A DNA stretch of 64,000 nt from NCBI RefSeq assembly GCF_030913635.1, contig NZ_CP133188.1, positions 248,001 through 312,000 of the forward strand, in the 5' to 3' direction. A program made the position numbers and the translations under genes. This DNA comes from Sedimentibacter sp. MB35-C1 (GTDB lineage: Bacteria; Bacillota; Clostridia; Tissierellales; Sedimentibacteraceae). Positions 45,631-54,694 of this stretch are shown one piece after another; position 1 is the first letter of the stretch; every line of letters starts with the position of its first letter. Under the pieces are notes generated by a model that worked only from the letters and a program-made list of their open reading frames with translations, was not told the origin of the DNA and searched no databases.

Positions 45631-45855
45631 TTACAACAATTCATCCAACTTGCTTCTGTTGAACCCTACAACCACTTCATCATCAACAAAAATCACCGGA
45701 ACTCCCATGTAACCCATCGATAAAAGCTCCTTTTTAGCTTCCGAATCTAAAGATACATTTTTTTCTTCGTATTCATAACCTTTTTCTTTTATATATTCCT
45801 TTGCTGCTGTACAGTTCATACATGTTGAACTTGAATATATTTTGATATTTTTCAT
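45631..45855 (-). CDS. glutaredoxin-like protein (NrdH/YruB type), 74 aa
   Basis: Thioredoxin-fold protein. From the ATG at 45855 (GGGAGGAAAT-ATG; an upstream in-frame ATG overlaps this site) it reads 'MKNIKIYSSSTCMNCTAAKEY' with CxxC Cys at 12 and 15, then 'GYMGVPVIFVDDEVVVGFN', the cis-Pro and glutathione- or thiol-binding segment, ending 'KLDELL'. Such short proteins usually reduce disulfides using thioredoxin reductase rather than glutathione in Firmicutes. Confidence 0.88.
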   Translation of the reverse strand: MKNIKIYSSSTCMNCTAAKEYIKEKGYEYEEKNVSLDSEAKKELLSMGYMGVPVIFVDDEVVVGFNRSKLDELL

Positions 45856-46020
45856 ATTTCCTCCCGAGTTCAAATCATCATAAGTATTCTAACGTTTGAT
45901 ATATTTTATCATAAATCTATATAAAGTACCATAAATATTTCATTTAAACATTTCACAAAAAATTACAAGTTGAATAAAATAGATTATGCAGTTAAGACAA
46001 ATCATGAAAGGAATGATGTA

Positions 46021-46878
46021 ATGAAGGAATGTACTATTTCCATAAATGCTCCTGGAAGAATTTTAAAAGGAGCAGGTATTCCAAATACTTCTTTTATTCC
46101 CGCTTACATATATAAACTCAATATTACTCTTACAAATAAAAGTAACAGCACAAAATTGTGCTCATTCAGTTCAACCATGGGGAATGGAATACGCTATTTA
46201 AATAATTTATCACACTCGGGTCCGGATGTGGGACTCGCGGAAAAAGTTACTGCTATAAATCCATCACCAGAAATAGGAAGTAACAATGTTATTGTATTTG
46301 CCAACAACATAAATTTATCGCCGGATTCGGTAAATACCCTGACCTTTGATATAGCTTTGTGTGATAAATTAACTGACGAAAGCATAGAAAACTCAGGTGA
46401 TAAAATATTGCATAAAAGCAAGATAAATTACTATGCGCACCTTATTTGTGAAGACTATACCGACTCTTGCAGTTCATCATCCGTGGCATGTGACTATGAA
46501 ATGGTTGTTAAATGTGACAATGAAAAAATAAAAAAGGGAGAAACAACCAAATTTTATATTCATTGCAATGCAGGTCAATACGACATGGCCAGAAGCGTCT
46601 ATGTCAGAAGCATACTTGACGAAGGTCTGGAATTTGTGGGAGATTCAAGCAATTTGCAGCCAAAAAACGTGTATACTTTTAACGGAAAAACCATACTTAA
46701 ATGGGATGTAGGCAGTCTGAAGCCGGCTGAATCAAAACGCATAGGCTACATGGTCAAAGCAAAAGATAATGTAAAATCAGAAAACAGCTTAAGAAATAAA
46801 CTTAATTCAAACTGCGTAAATAATTCTGAATACACCCAGTGTCCTGTAAGTTGTGTTTACAGCCTTATTGTTGAATAG
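46021..46878 (+). CDS. DUF11-like repeat protein, 285 aa
   Basis: Beta-rich protein of two parts; the second ('YEMVVKCDNEKIKKGETTKF' to 'GKTILKWDVGSLKPAESKRIGYMVKA') is typical of DUF11/conserved-repeat domains with the 'W.lG.l.pG.s..i.y.v' pattern. The first part has the similar 'YKLNITLTNKSNS'. No signal peptide is visible. ATG at 46021 with GAAAGGA is preferred to an in-frame TTG at 45970. Function unknown. A perfect terminator follows. Confidence 0.7.
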   Translation: MKECTISINAPGRILKGAGIPNTSFIPAYIYKLNITLTNKSNSTKLCSFSSTMGNGIRYLNNLSHSGPDVGLAEKVTAINPSPEIGSNNVIVFANNINLSPDSVNTLTFDIALCDKLTDESIENSGDKILHKSKINYYAHLICEDYTDSCSSSSVACDYEMVVKCDNEKIKKGETTKFYIHCNAGQYDMARSVYVRSILDEGLEFVGDSSNLQPKNVYTFNGKTILKWDVGSLKPAESKRIGYMVKAKDNVKSENSLRNKLNSNCVNNSEYTQCPVSCVYSLIVE

Positions 46879-46912
46879 CAATACATTTCATATACATAGA
46901 CGTAACCCCCTT

Positions 46913-46955
46913 AAATAATAAAAAATGAAGGAGATACCTTCATTTTTTATTATTT
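46913..46955. terminator. long bidirectional terminator
   Basis: Nineteen-base perfect arms AAATAATAAAAAATGAAGG and CCTTCATTTTTTATTATTT with a five-base loop between the converging DUF11 and P1 peptidase genes. Confidence 0.85.
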
Positions 46956-46973
46956 TAATATATGGACTGGCTA

Positions 46974-47996
46974 TTATAAGAATTCTCTCAAGCTTTTTAT
47001 TGTTCGGTTGTTTATTCCTGTCGTAGTATCTGCATGGTACATAGAACTAATAATTGATTCCTCCACTGTCTCTGCAACAGCCTTAAAAACCTGCTCAATA
47101 GCATTTTCGTCTATCATTTTTATATCAACTATTTTCGTATCTGAATAGTGATTTACTTTATTTGCAGTTGTAAACGAAATACATATATCCCCGCTTCCGT
47201 TGCCAAGATACGATCCTGTCCTTGCAAGAGCCACTGTAGAACGCTTAGAAATACGCTTAAGCTGTCTTTCGCTCAGAGGTATATCCGTTGCAATAACCAT
47301 AATAATCGAACCTTTATCCTGATCATTTTCCTGTGCTTCCTTAATTCTCTCGCCTACTTTATCCCCGTTTATCGTAAGGTATTTCTTAGAACCAAAATTA
47401 GACATTACAATTGAACCAATTGTATAATCATTTCCATCAATCTCCACAATTCTGGAGGATGATCCTATACCCCCTTTTAACCCAAAGCACACCATTCCCG
47501 TACCGGATCCCACGGCCCCCTCCTGAAAATCTGAACCGGCATTTTCTATTGCTTCAAAAACATGTTCTTCTTTTACATGGAGCCCTCTTATATCATTTAA
47601 TTTTCCATCATTGCACTCTGTAACCACACAGTTGACCGTGCCTGTTGAGTTGCCTATATCTTCGTTTTCCCTCAACATGTATCGAACCAGCCCTTCCATA
47701 GCAGTTCCAACACTCAGTGTATTTGTCATAATTATAGGAGTTTCAATAGTTCCAAGCTCTTCAATCTGCAAAATACCAGCGCTTTTTCCAAAGCCGTTAA
47801 TTACGTGGCAGGACGCCATCACCTTTTCCTTAAAAATATTTCCCTCTTTTGGGATAATTGCTGTAACTCCTGTCTTAATGCTGCCATTGTCCAGAGTTAC
47901 ATGACCCACTTTTACACCTTTTACATCTGTTATTAAATTTCTTTTTCCTTTTTTTATGCTTCCGATAGTTATTCCGCTGTCCTTGTCTAAACCCAT
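46974..47996 (-). CDS. P1 (S58, DmpA-like) family peptidase, second copy
   Basis: 340 residues, the same length as the protein at 30576-31598 and very similar over the whole chain (shared 'GLDK.SGITIG', 'NIFKEKVMAS', 'ETPIIMTNTLS', 'LNDIRGLHVKEEH'). The self-cleavage motif 'YLGNGSGDICISFTTAN' is intact. It lies 36 bp after a D-2-hydroxyacid dehydrogenase gene on the same strand. No sigma-54 promoter was found here, so the two copies are probably regulated differently. Confidence 0.9.
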   Translation of the reverse strand: MGLDKDSGITIGSIKKGKRNLITDVKGVKVGHVTLDNGSIKTGVTAIIPKEGNIFKEKVMASCHVINGFGKSAGILQIEELGTIETPIIMTNTLSVGTAMEGLVRYMLRENEDIGNSTGTVNCVVTECNDGKLNDIRGLHVKEEHVFEAIENAGSDFQEGAVGSGTGMVCFGLKGGIGSSSRIVEIDGNDYTIGSIVMSNFGSKKYLTINGDKVGERIKEAQENDQDKGSIIMVIATDIPLSERQLKRISKRSTVALARTGSYLGNGSGDICISFTTANKVNHYSDTKIVDIKMIDENAIEQVFKAVAETVEESIISSMYHADTTTGINNRTIKSLREFL

Positions 47997-48032
47997 TATT
48001 CCTCCATTATGAAAAAAACTCTTAGCAACAAA

Positions 48033-48941
48033 CTACATTATTATATTTATCAGCCTTTCATTATCTGCAAAGTTTTTTATATTTTGTACTATAAGCTTTA
48101 CCCATCTCGCCTTATTGTTTTTAACGAGAGCCGAAGCATGAGGAGTAAGGTAAACATTGTCCATCGACCAAAGCTCATCATCACTTGGCAAGGGCTCAAT
48201 CTCAAACACATCAAGTCCCGCATAAGAAATCAATTTGTTTTTCAAGGCATCCTTTAAATCCTTCTGATTTATAATACTTCCCCTTGCAATATTTATTACT
48301 GAAGCTGTCTCTTTCATCAACTTTAAATTTTCTTTATTTATCATATGATATGTTTCTTCGTTTAAATCTGCCGTAACAATTATGTAATCGCTGACAGACA
48401 TTATATGGTCAAGTCCTCTCTTTCCTGAGTATATCTCTTCAAAATACGGAACATTCAATACGGGTGTTCTCTTATATCCAAGCATTTTAACTCCAAAAGG
48501 CTGAAGTCTCTTTGCAATTTCCATAGCTATTGAACCTGTTCCTATAATACCGACTGTCTGTCCCTTAAGCTCAGTTCTCCTAAGAGTATTATCCCACATT
48601 TGCACTTTTTTATTTTCTAAATACCTCAATGCATTAGTATTATGCATCAAAATTTTGCATACTACATCTTCCGCTATAGGTATGGAAAATATATCTTTGC
48701 CGTTTGTAAGTGTTATTCCTCTTTTTCTGATATAATCCGTATCTATCATATCATAACCTGCTCTGAAAAGCTGAATCCACTTCAGATTAGGAAGCTTTTC
48801 CAGTATTTTGACATTCATAATTTCAGGCTGACCTATGAGTGCCAAAGCTTCGGGGCATTGATCAGGCTCAGTATAAAATTGTATTTCAGGAAACTCTTTT
48901 GATATTATTTCATGAAATTTTTTGTCTATTATTATTTTCAT
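48033..48941 (-). CDS. D-isomer-specific 2-hydroxyacid dehydrogenase family protein
   Basis: 302 residues. NAD-binding 'VGIIGTGSIAMEIAKRLQPF' near residue 140, 'INIARGSIINQKDLKDALK' with the substrate Arg near residue 220, 'AGLDVFEIEPLPSDDELW' with the Glu near 250 and the catalytic His in 'YLTPHASA' near 275. Reduces 2-keto acids to D-2-hydroxyacids or the reverse; the substrate is not determined. Possible link to amino-acid-derived keto acids from the peptidase downstream. Confidence 0.9.
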   Translation of the reverse strand: MKIIIDKKFHEIISKEFPEIQFYTEPDQCPEALALIGQPEIMNVKILEKLPNLKWIQLFRAGYDMIDTDYIRKRGITLTNGKDIFSIPIAEDVVCKILMHNTNALRYLENKKVQMWDNTLRRTELKGQTVGIIGTGSIAMEIAKRLQPFGVKMLGYKRTPVLNVPYFEEIYSGKRGLDHIMSVSDYIIVTADLNEETYHMINKENLKLMKETASVINIARGSIINQKDLKDALKNKLISYAGLDVFEIEPLPSDDELWSMDNVYLTPHASALVKNNKARWVKLIVQNIKNFADNERLINIIM

Positions 48942-48964
48942 AAGCTTTCCTTTCTAAAAAATAA

Positions 48965-48983
48965 AGGGCGCATCACGCACCCT
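48965..48983 (-). terminator. terminator after the nitroreductase gene
   Basis: AGGGTGC-GTGAT-GCGCCCT on the reverse strand (one G-U pair), followed by TTATTTTTT. Confidence 0.55.
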
Positions 48984-49030
48984 CCGGCTATTGAAAAAAC
49001 CTGTCTGTCATTAACAGCAATATTATAATG

Positions 49031-49894
49031 TTAACTTACGCAGTATGCCACTATGCTGTACTCAGAAGGCACTTCATAATCCTTGTCAGGTTTTCCGAAT
49101 TTCCATTCCAAATCAAACAACGTATTATCAACAATAAGCTGGAAGTAAAGCATTACTGTTCCCATATCGATTTTTTCTTCGTATTCATTTATATCCTTAT
49201 CTTTTCTTAACACCAGCATTACCATTCCGTTATCATATATGAATCTCCATGGCTGTCTGTTCTTTGTTGAAGGTGCAAGTCTTGCATAGAAAAATGCTTC
49301 CAGAAGGCCAAGGTTTGCCAAATCGTCCGGGTCTGCATTATTACCCCACTTATTCATATATACAACTTCGCTGATTTTTAGTCTTTCAGTAGTATTATCC
49401 TCAACTATTTTCACATTTGCCTTTGATGGATTATATGCAGAAACATTTTCGTATACTACCTTATTCTTGTTATCATCAAATCCAATAGCAATTAGTGCTG
49501 TCAGCTTTTTATCTGATTTAATGTTCAGCTTTTCTTTTACAGCATCTCCGTTGCCGATTGTTATCCAGCATGATCCGACACCAAGCTCAAATGCCTTCAG
49601 TCTTATATCCTCAGCAGCATAACTTGTATTTTCAAGAAAATGATCTTTCTCTTCCGATAAAAAAATCAAGTATTGCGGAGCATCCAACATAATGTCATTA
49701 TATCCGGCAATATTTTTTATATTGTCAAATACTTCGTCTCTGGTCATAAGGATCATTTCTATTCCGATATCCTTAACCAGCCTTTTGCTATCTTCGAAAT
49801 ATTTTGTTAATTTTTGAATAGTTTCAGGATCTACTTCTTCTTTTTTATAGTTCCTTACTGATTTAATTTTTGCTATCAAGTCTTTGTATTCCAT
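49031..49894 (-). CDS. nitroreductase family protein, 287 aa
   Basis: FMN-dependent nitroreductase fold. 'IKSVRNYKKEEVDPETIQK' opens it and 'ARLAPSTKNRQPWRFIYDNG' near residue 215 is a conserved family element (S-x-N/K-x-Q-P-W-x-F). A middle section with 'FELGVGSCWITIGNGDAVKEK' also fits. The chain looks like two half domains, as in the larger nitroreductase proteins that bind FMN without a dimer partner. The physiological substrate is unknown. Confidence 0.85.
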   Translation of the reverse strand: MEYKDLIAKIKSVRNYKKEEVDPETIQKLTKYFEDSKRLVKDIGIEMILMTRDEVFDNIKNIAGYNDIMLDAPQYLIFLSEEKDHFLENTSYAAEDIRLKAFELGVGSCWITIGNGDAVKEKLNIKSDKKLTALIAIGFDDNKNKVVYENVSAYNPSKANVKIVEDNTTERLKISEVVYMNKWGNNADPDDLANLGLLEAFFYARLAPSTKNRQPWRFIYDNGMVMLVLRKDKDINEYEEKIDMGTVMLYFQLIVDNTLFDLEWKFGKPDKDYEVPSEYSIVAYCVS

Positions 49895-49975
49895 CTATTC
49901 CCTCCATAAAGTTATTTACATGCTATTTATACCCACTTTTCATATGTTATAACATAAATTTCCCTAAATTGTTGA

Positions 49976-50800
49976 TTAAAATGCTATAACTATTCCTCCG
50001 TCATCAGCGTATACAGTGCTTAATCCGGAAGATTTGAAAATTTTGACATCCTTAAATGGATATCTGGCTTTTATATCTTCCTTCAGCTTTTCAGCTTTTT
50101 CCAGACAATTAACATGCGTTATTCCCAGTATTGTGTTTTCAAAATCTACATTGTATTCGCCTATCATGTCAATAAGTCGGGCAAATGCTCTTTTTTTGCC
50201 TCTCACCTGTTCCTTTAGGACTATTCTTCCTTCACCGTCTTCTCCCATTATGGGTACAATATGCATTATATTTGCTATAATAGCCTTCAAATTAGTTATT
50301 CTTCCATTTTTTGCAAGATTATCAAGAGAATCAAGTATAAATAGAGTTCTGACCTTAGAAATGTATTTGTTGGTATGTTCTATAATCTCCGATGTATTAA
50401 AATTACCCTCAATCAATTGTTTTACCTTAATAGATATGAGAGTTTCACCTGCACTTGCAGTTTTTGTATCAAAAACATGTACAAAGCTTTCCGGGAACTT
50501 TTCTTTAAATTGTTCTACCGCCACCATAGCACTGTTATAAGACCCGCTTAGCTGGCTTGAAATAGTAACAATAAAATTATTTGCTCCACCCTTCAGCTTC
50601 TTTATAAAATCATCAGGAGGCGCACATGCAGTCTTTATTTGTTGTCTTGTATTTTTCATTTTTTCTATTAGTATATTTATGTCTAAGTCCTCGTCGATGA
50701 TTTCTTCGTGATCAATAAGTATTCTAAATGGCACTCTTTGTATTTCTTCGGTTTCTTTATCAAAGTCAGTGCAACTGTCAACAATCAAGTTATTTTTCAT
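49976..50800 (-). CDS. DegV family fatty-acid-binding protein, second copy
   Basis: About 274 residues from the ATG at 50800 (GGGGAGATTTGT-ATG). 'LIVDSCTDFDKETEEIQR', 'FIVTISSQLSGSYNSAMVAVEQF' and 'LAKNGRITNLKAIIANI' fit the DegV/FakB fold. It has 'DSCTDF' where many members have 'DSTADL'. Distinct from the copy at 31754-32626, with which it shares the family pattern only; the two may bind different acyl chains. Confidence 0.88.
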   Translation of the reverse strand: MKNNLIVDSCTDFDKETEEIQRVPFRILIDHEEIIDEDLDINILIEKMKNTRQQIKTACAPPDDFIKKLKGGANNFIVTISSQLSGSYNSAMVAVEQFKEKFPESFVHVFDTKTASAGETLISIKVKQLIEGNFNTSEIIEHTNKYISKVRTLFILDSLDNLAKNGRITNLKAIIANIMHIVPIMGEDGEGRIVLKEQVRGKKRAFARLIDMIGEYNVDFENTILGITHVNCLEKAEKLKEDIKARYPFKDVKIFKSSGLSTVYADDGGIVIAF

Positions 50801-50858
50801 ACAAATCTCCCCTTGCATCTGTTTTTTTAATTATAGCAAACATTAACACAGTATACAA

Positions 50859-51107
50859 TTAAATTTTGCTACTATTTAGCAACTTCAGCTTTTTTTCTCT
50901 GTTCATGTTTTTTATTTGGGCTTCTCTTTTCATAGCATCAACCTTGTTGTCAAATTGCTCAGAGTACTTTAAAACAACAGGCGTTCTTCCTCTTGTATAC
51001 TTAGCACCCTTCTTATCATTATGTGTTTTTATTCTTTTTTCAACATCTGTTGTATACCCCGTGTATAAAGTTTTATCGCTGCATTCGACTATATATATAT
51101 AATGCAT
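50859..51107 (-). CDS. GIY-YIG domain protein (UPF0213-like), 82 aa
   Basis: Small nuclease-fold protein. '[20 protein letters not shown]' supplies the two-part GIY-YIG signature (here YIY and YTGYT), '[17 protein letters not shown]' the catalytic Arg region and '[18 protein letters not shown]' the ending. The function of the UhbQ/YhbQ group is not well known; a DNA repair role has been proposed. Confidence 0.88.
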   Translation of the reverse strand: MHYIYIVECSDKTLYTGYTTDVEKRIKTHNDKKGAKYTRGRTPVVLKYSEQFDNKVDAMKREAQIKNMNREKKLKLLNSSKI

Positions 51108-51301
51108 ATTTATGTGTCACCCTCCTCTTAATTGTAGTTATTATTTTATCATAAATAAATATAAGTTGAAGATTTTATTTGCGATACTGTTTCCTAATCT
51201 AATATGCTTTGCTTATGCATTGTGTATTTTAACAGCAGTTCCACCGTTGACATTTGTTCTTTGCTATAATAAAATAATTAAAAAAACTAATGAGGGCAGA
51301 G

Positions 51302-51997
51302 ATGAAAATAGGAATAATCGGAGCTATGGAAATAGAAGTTAAAGAACTCATCGAATCCATGGAAAACATAAATAAAGAAACTATCAGTTCAGTTGTATAT
51401 TATGAAGGGCAGCTGCAGGGCAAAAATGTTGTTGTCGCAAAATGCGGAGTCGGAAAAGTTCATGCGGCTGTATGCGCACAGACAATGATACTTAAATACA
51501 AGCCTGATGCTATAATTAATACAGGGGTAGCCGGCAGCCTAAGTTCAAAACTCGACATATCCGATATTGTAATATCAGAAAATGTTGTTCAGCACGATAT
51601 GGATACATCTGGTCTTGGAGATCCCGTAGGCTTTATATCGGGGATGAATATAATAAACATCCCATGTTCAAAGGAACTGGTTAAGCAAATAGAAAAATCT
51701 GCAAAAAGTATTGAAAACACAAATGTTTTTACAGGCACCATAGCATCAGGAGATCAGTTTATATGCAATCAGGATAAAAAAGACTATATTGTAAAAAATT
51801 TTGACGCTCTCTGTGCAGAAATGGAAGGCGCTGCAATAGGACAAGTTTGCTACTTGAACAATGTGGACTTTTGCATTGTAAGAGCAATATCTGATAAGGC
51901 AGACGGTTCGGCTCATATGGATTTCCCCACATTTGTACAAATAGCAGCAAAGAAATCCACAAAAATGATAAACACTCTTTTAAAAAATTTCGTATAG
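51302..51997 (+). CDS. mtnN: 5'-methylthioadenosine/S-adenosylhomocysteine nucleosidase
   Basis: 231 residues. Cleaves MTA and SAH to adenine and thioribose or ribosyl-homocysteine, recycling products of SAM use. 'IGIIGAMEIEVKEL' at the start, 'INTGVAGSLSSKLDISDIVIS' near residue 78, the catalytic 'EMEGAAIGQVCY' near 173 and 'VRAISDKADGSAHMDF' near 195 are all present. The ATG at 51302 follows GAGGGCAG; an upstream in-frame ATG overlaps that site. Confidence 0.94.
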   Translation: MKIGIIGAMEIEVKELIESMENINKETISSVVYYEGQLQGKNVVVAKCGVGKVHAAVCAQTMILKYKPDAIINTGVAGSLSSKLDISDIVISENVVQHDMDTSGLGDPVGFISGMNIINIPCSKELVKQIEKSAKSIENTNVFTGTIASGDQFICNQDKKDYIVKNFDALCAEMEGAAIGQVCYLNNVDFCIVRAISDKADGSAHMDFPTFVQIAAKKSTKMINTLLKNFV

Positions 51998-52030
51998 ACT
52001 GTCAAACGAACAATAATTTAATTATATAAA

Positions 52031-52085
52031 AGGCTGTTGAAAGATTTTGCCCCGTTGTAAATAAAGGCAAATTTTTCAGCAGCCT
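52031..52085. terminator. bidirectional terminator
   Basis: AGGCTGTTGAAAGATTTTGCC and GGCAAATTTTTCAGCAGCCT form a long imperfect stem between the converging mtnN and lipid kinase genes. Confidence 0.65.
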
Positions 52086-52107
52086 AAAATATTTCGCGAA
52101 TTAAAAA

Positions 52108-52998
52108 CTACGGCACCAATATTTCAATTGCGTTATGCACTGAAGATATTTCGGCTGGAACAACCCCGCCAATATCTCCGTCAGTATCAATGGGTATTTT
52201 CTTCTCGCAGTCTATTTTTATATTTTTACCCTGCATGTAATGCACCTTGGGATGAGTTATGTGCTGTCCGTTAAACACTCTGGTAAATATCTGCAGAAGA
52301 TCCGCATTGTTCGCTTTTTCAAAAATAACTATATCCAAAAGCCCGTCATCTATTTTTGCTTTTGGACATAACTTGTTAAAGCCTCCGGCTCCTGATGAGT
52401 TAATTACAAGAAAAAGCAGCGTATTTATATTGTATTCCACTCCATCGATATTGTAATTTATATTGTTAGTGTTTACAAGCTGTCCCGGCACTTCAAATGC
52501 CGCTTTAAAATAGTAAGCATACTTACCTAGAATTGTCTTTGCCTCAACTGTCACATCATGAGGAATGTTCATGAAGGCACCGCCGCCCACAACGTTAACA
52601 AAATAGTTATCATTAATTTTACCTACATCAATTGTTTTAAAATTTTGTTTCATTAAAAGAGATGCAAAATTTGCATATGCCTTGGGAATCTTCAGCTGAG
52701 CGGCAAAATCATTAACAGTTCCTGCTGGCATCACCGCAAGCTTTGTTCTGCACGAACTTTTCATTATTCCGTTTAAGACTTCATGAACCGTACCGTCTCC
52801 GCCGCAAGAAATGATCATATCGTAACCCTCTTCACAACCTCTTATGGCTGCAGTCTCTCCGTCGCCCTTTTTTTTCGTCGCAAAAAAAGTAAATTCCACA
52901 GCTTCATTTTCCATTACAATTTGCGAAGAACTGAATATTTTCTGTCCCGCAAGCTCCTTTCCCGAAGTGGGATTGTATATAACAAAATATTTTTTCAT
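52108..52998 (-). CDS. diacylglycerol/lipid kinase family protein (YegS/DgkB-like)
   Basis: 296 residues. 'YFVIYNPTSGKELAGQKIF' and the nucleotide motif 'IISCGGDGTVHEVLNGI' near residue 60 are the DAGK catalytic signatures, followed by 'LAVMPAGTVNDFAAQLKIP'. Likely phosphorylates diacylglycerol or a related lipid with ATP. Placed beside cardiolipin synthase on the same strand, 67 bp apart, fitting a role in phospholipid turnover. Confidence 0.9.
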   Translation of the reverse strand: MKKYFVIYNPTSGKELAGQKIFSSSQIVMENEAVEFTFFATKKKGDGETAAIRGCEEGYDMIISCGGDGTVHEVLNGIMKSSCRTKLAVMPAGTVNDFAAQLKIPKAYANFASLLMKQNFKTIDVGKINDNYFVNVVGGGAFMNIPHDVTVEAKTILGKYAYYFKAAFEVPGQLVNTNNINYNIDGVEYNINTLLFLVINSSGAGGFNKLCPKAKIDDGLLDIVIFEKANNADLLQIFTRVFNGQHITHPKVHYMQGKNIKIDCEKKIPIDTDGDIGGVVPAEISSVHNAIEILVP

Positions 52999-53065
52999 AA
53001 TTCACCTTTTTCATCACCTGTTATGTTTAAAGTATATCTTATCACATTTAAATAAAAAATCAATA

Positions 53066-54511
53066 TCATAGCAGTGGAGACAGTAGCCTGCAAATTGATT
53101 CTTTGAATCTTATTAAAATCCCTCTTTCCAAATATATTTCCCTGGTAAGCTCAAGGGAGTAGTTTAAGTCATTAAGAAAAATATTGTAAAGTTTGGATGA
53201 TGTCTCAGTGTCATAGATTATTGCATTGCATTCAAAATTAAGTTTGAAGCTTCTCATATCAAAGTTTGCCGTACCTACAGATGCAACTTTTCCGTCAATT
53301 ACCAGAGTTTTAGCATGCATAAATCCGTTCTCATATGTATATACCTTAACACCGTACCGGAGCAGCCCTCCGCAATGCCAGTACGTCGCCCAGTAAACAA
53401 AAGGATGATCAGGCTTACATGGTATCATTATTTTAACATCCACTCCGGACATGGCGGCAATTTTCAATGATTCAAACACCGATGAATCCGGAATAAAGTA
53501 CGGCGTCTGGATAAGTATGCTTTCCTTTGCTGAATTAATCATCTTTACATAATTGCTTTTAATTGCCTCATCTAGTTTGTCCGGTCCGCTGTTTATTATC
53601 TGTATGCCTACGTTGCCTCTCTGTTTTGTATCCGGAAAATAATGAGGCAGAAACATTAAATCCTCTTTTGACGCGTAGCCCCAATCCAGAAAAAACCTGG
53701 TCTGCAGATCTACGACAGCATCTCCTGAAATTCTAATGTGTGTATCTCTCCAATATCCTATTTTTTTATTCAGCCCTACATACTCATCTCCCACATTAAA
53801 TCCTCCAATGTATGCCGTCTCGCCATCTATTACAACAATTTTTCTGTGATTTCTGTAATTTATTTTAAAATTAAAAAGTGGAAAATTGCTTGCAAAAAAT
53901 ATTGCGATTTTTACTTTAGAGTTTCTTACCTTCTCAATAGTTTCATCGGGCAGATGCCTTCCTCCCATTGAATCATATAACAGCCTGACTTCTATTCCTT
54001 CTGAGGCTCTTTTAGCAAGCAGCTTTAAAATGTCATTTCCTAAATTATCATTTTTTATAATGTAGTATTCCATATGAATATGATGCTTTGCATTTTGTAT
54101 ATCATTGATTAAATCATAAAATTTGTCCTGCCCATCAGTATAAATTTTCACTTCATTATTCTGGGTGTACGAAAAATCATGAAAGAAAAGATTCATTTTT
54201 ATTAAATCCTTGAAAGCTTCCGTATTTTTATCGTTATAAACAAGCTCTCCGCTATTAAACAGCTTCTGCTGTACCCTGATATAATCGCCAAATGTCTTCT
54301 TAGCATAAATTTTCATAGTAAATAATTTTTTTCTGCTGAAGTTTTGTGAAAGCAGCAGATAAAACAAAAAACCGACACCGGGAAAAATAAGCAGCACCAA
54401 GACCCATGCAAGTGTCGCAGTAGGATCTTTTCGCTCTAAAAAAATTACAACAACAGCCATTGCAATATTGATAAGATATATTATTGAAAACGACCCGAAA
54501 AGATCAAACAT
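53066..54511 (-). CDS. cls: cardiolipin synthase
   Basis: About 481 residues of the phospholipase D family. Two N-terminal membrane helices, then two HKD motifs: 'NYRNHRKIVVIDGETAYIGG' near residue 215 and 'GFMHAKTLVIDGKVASVGTA' near 395. Joins two phosphatidylglycerols to cardiolipin plus glycerol. The ATG at 54511 (GGAGGCAGTT-ATG, 'MFDLFGSF') is chosen over one 15 bp upstream that covers the binding site. Confidence 0.95.
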   Translation of the reverse strand: MFDLFGSFSIIYLINIAMAVVVIFLERKDPTATLAWVLVLLIFPGVGFLFYLLLSQNFSRKKLFTMKIYAKKTFGDYIRVQQKLFNSGELVYNDKNTEAFKDLIKMNLFFHDFSYTQNNEVKIYTDGQDKFYDLINDIQNAKHHIHMEYYIIKNDNLGNDILKLLAKRASEGIEVRLLYDSMGGRHLPDETIEKVRNSKVKIAIFFASNFPLFNFKINYRNHRKIVVIDGETAYIGGFNVGDEYVGLNKKIGYWRDTHIRISGDAVVDLQTRFFLDWGYASKEDLMFLPHYFPDTKQRGNVGIQIINSGPDKLDEAIKSNYVKMINSAKESILIQTPYFIPDSSVFESLKIAAMSGVDVKIMIPCKPDHPFVYWATYWHCGGLLRYGVKVYTYENGFMHAKTLVIDGKVASVGTANFDMRSFKLNFECNAIIYDTETSSKLYNIFLNDLNYSLELTREIYLERGILIRFKESICRLLSPLL

Positions 54512-54694
54512 AACTGCCTCCTTCATTTTATTTGATTATTATTTCTCTTATACTGCACAATATACTTTTTGTTAGATATTGAATTTTAAACTTTTATATG
54601 CTAATATGACATTTAGCACCAACAAAAAACCATGCTGTACACAATACGATTTTTGACGCAATAATTAAAAATTCATATAAAAGGCAGGTATACC

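Noticed and set aside
45970-46020. Longer TTG start for the DUF11-like protein
   Set aside because: The ATG at 46021 has a GAAAGGA site at good distance; the upstream TTG has none.
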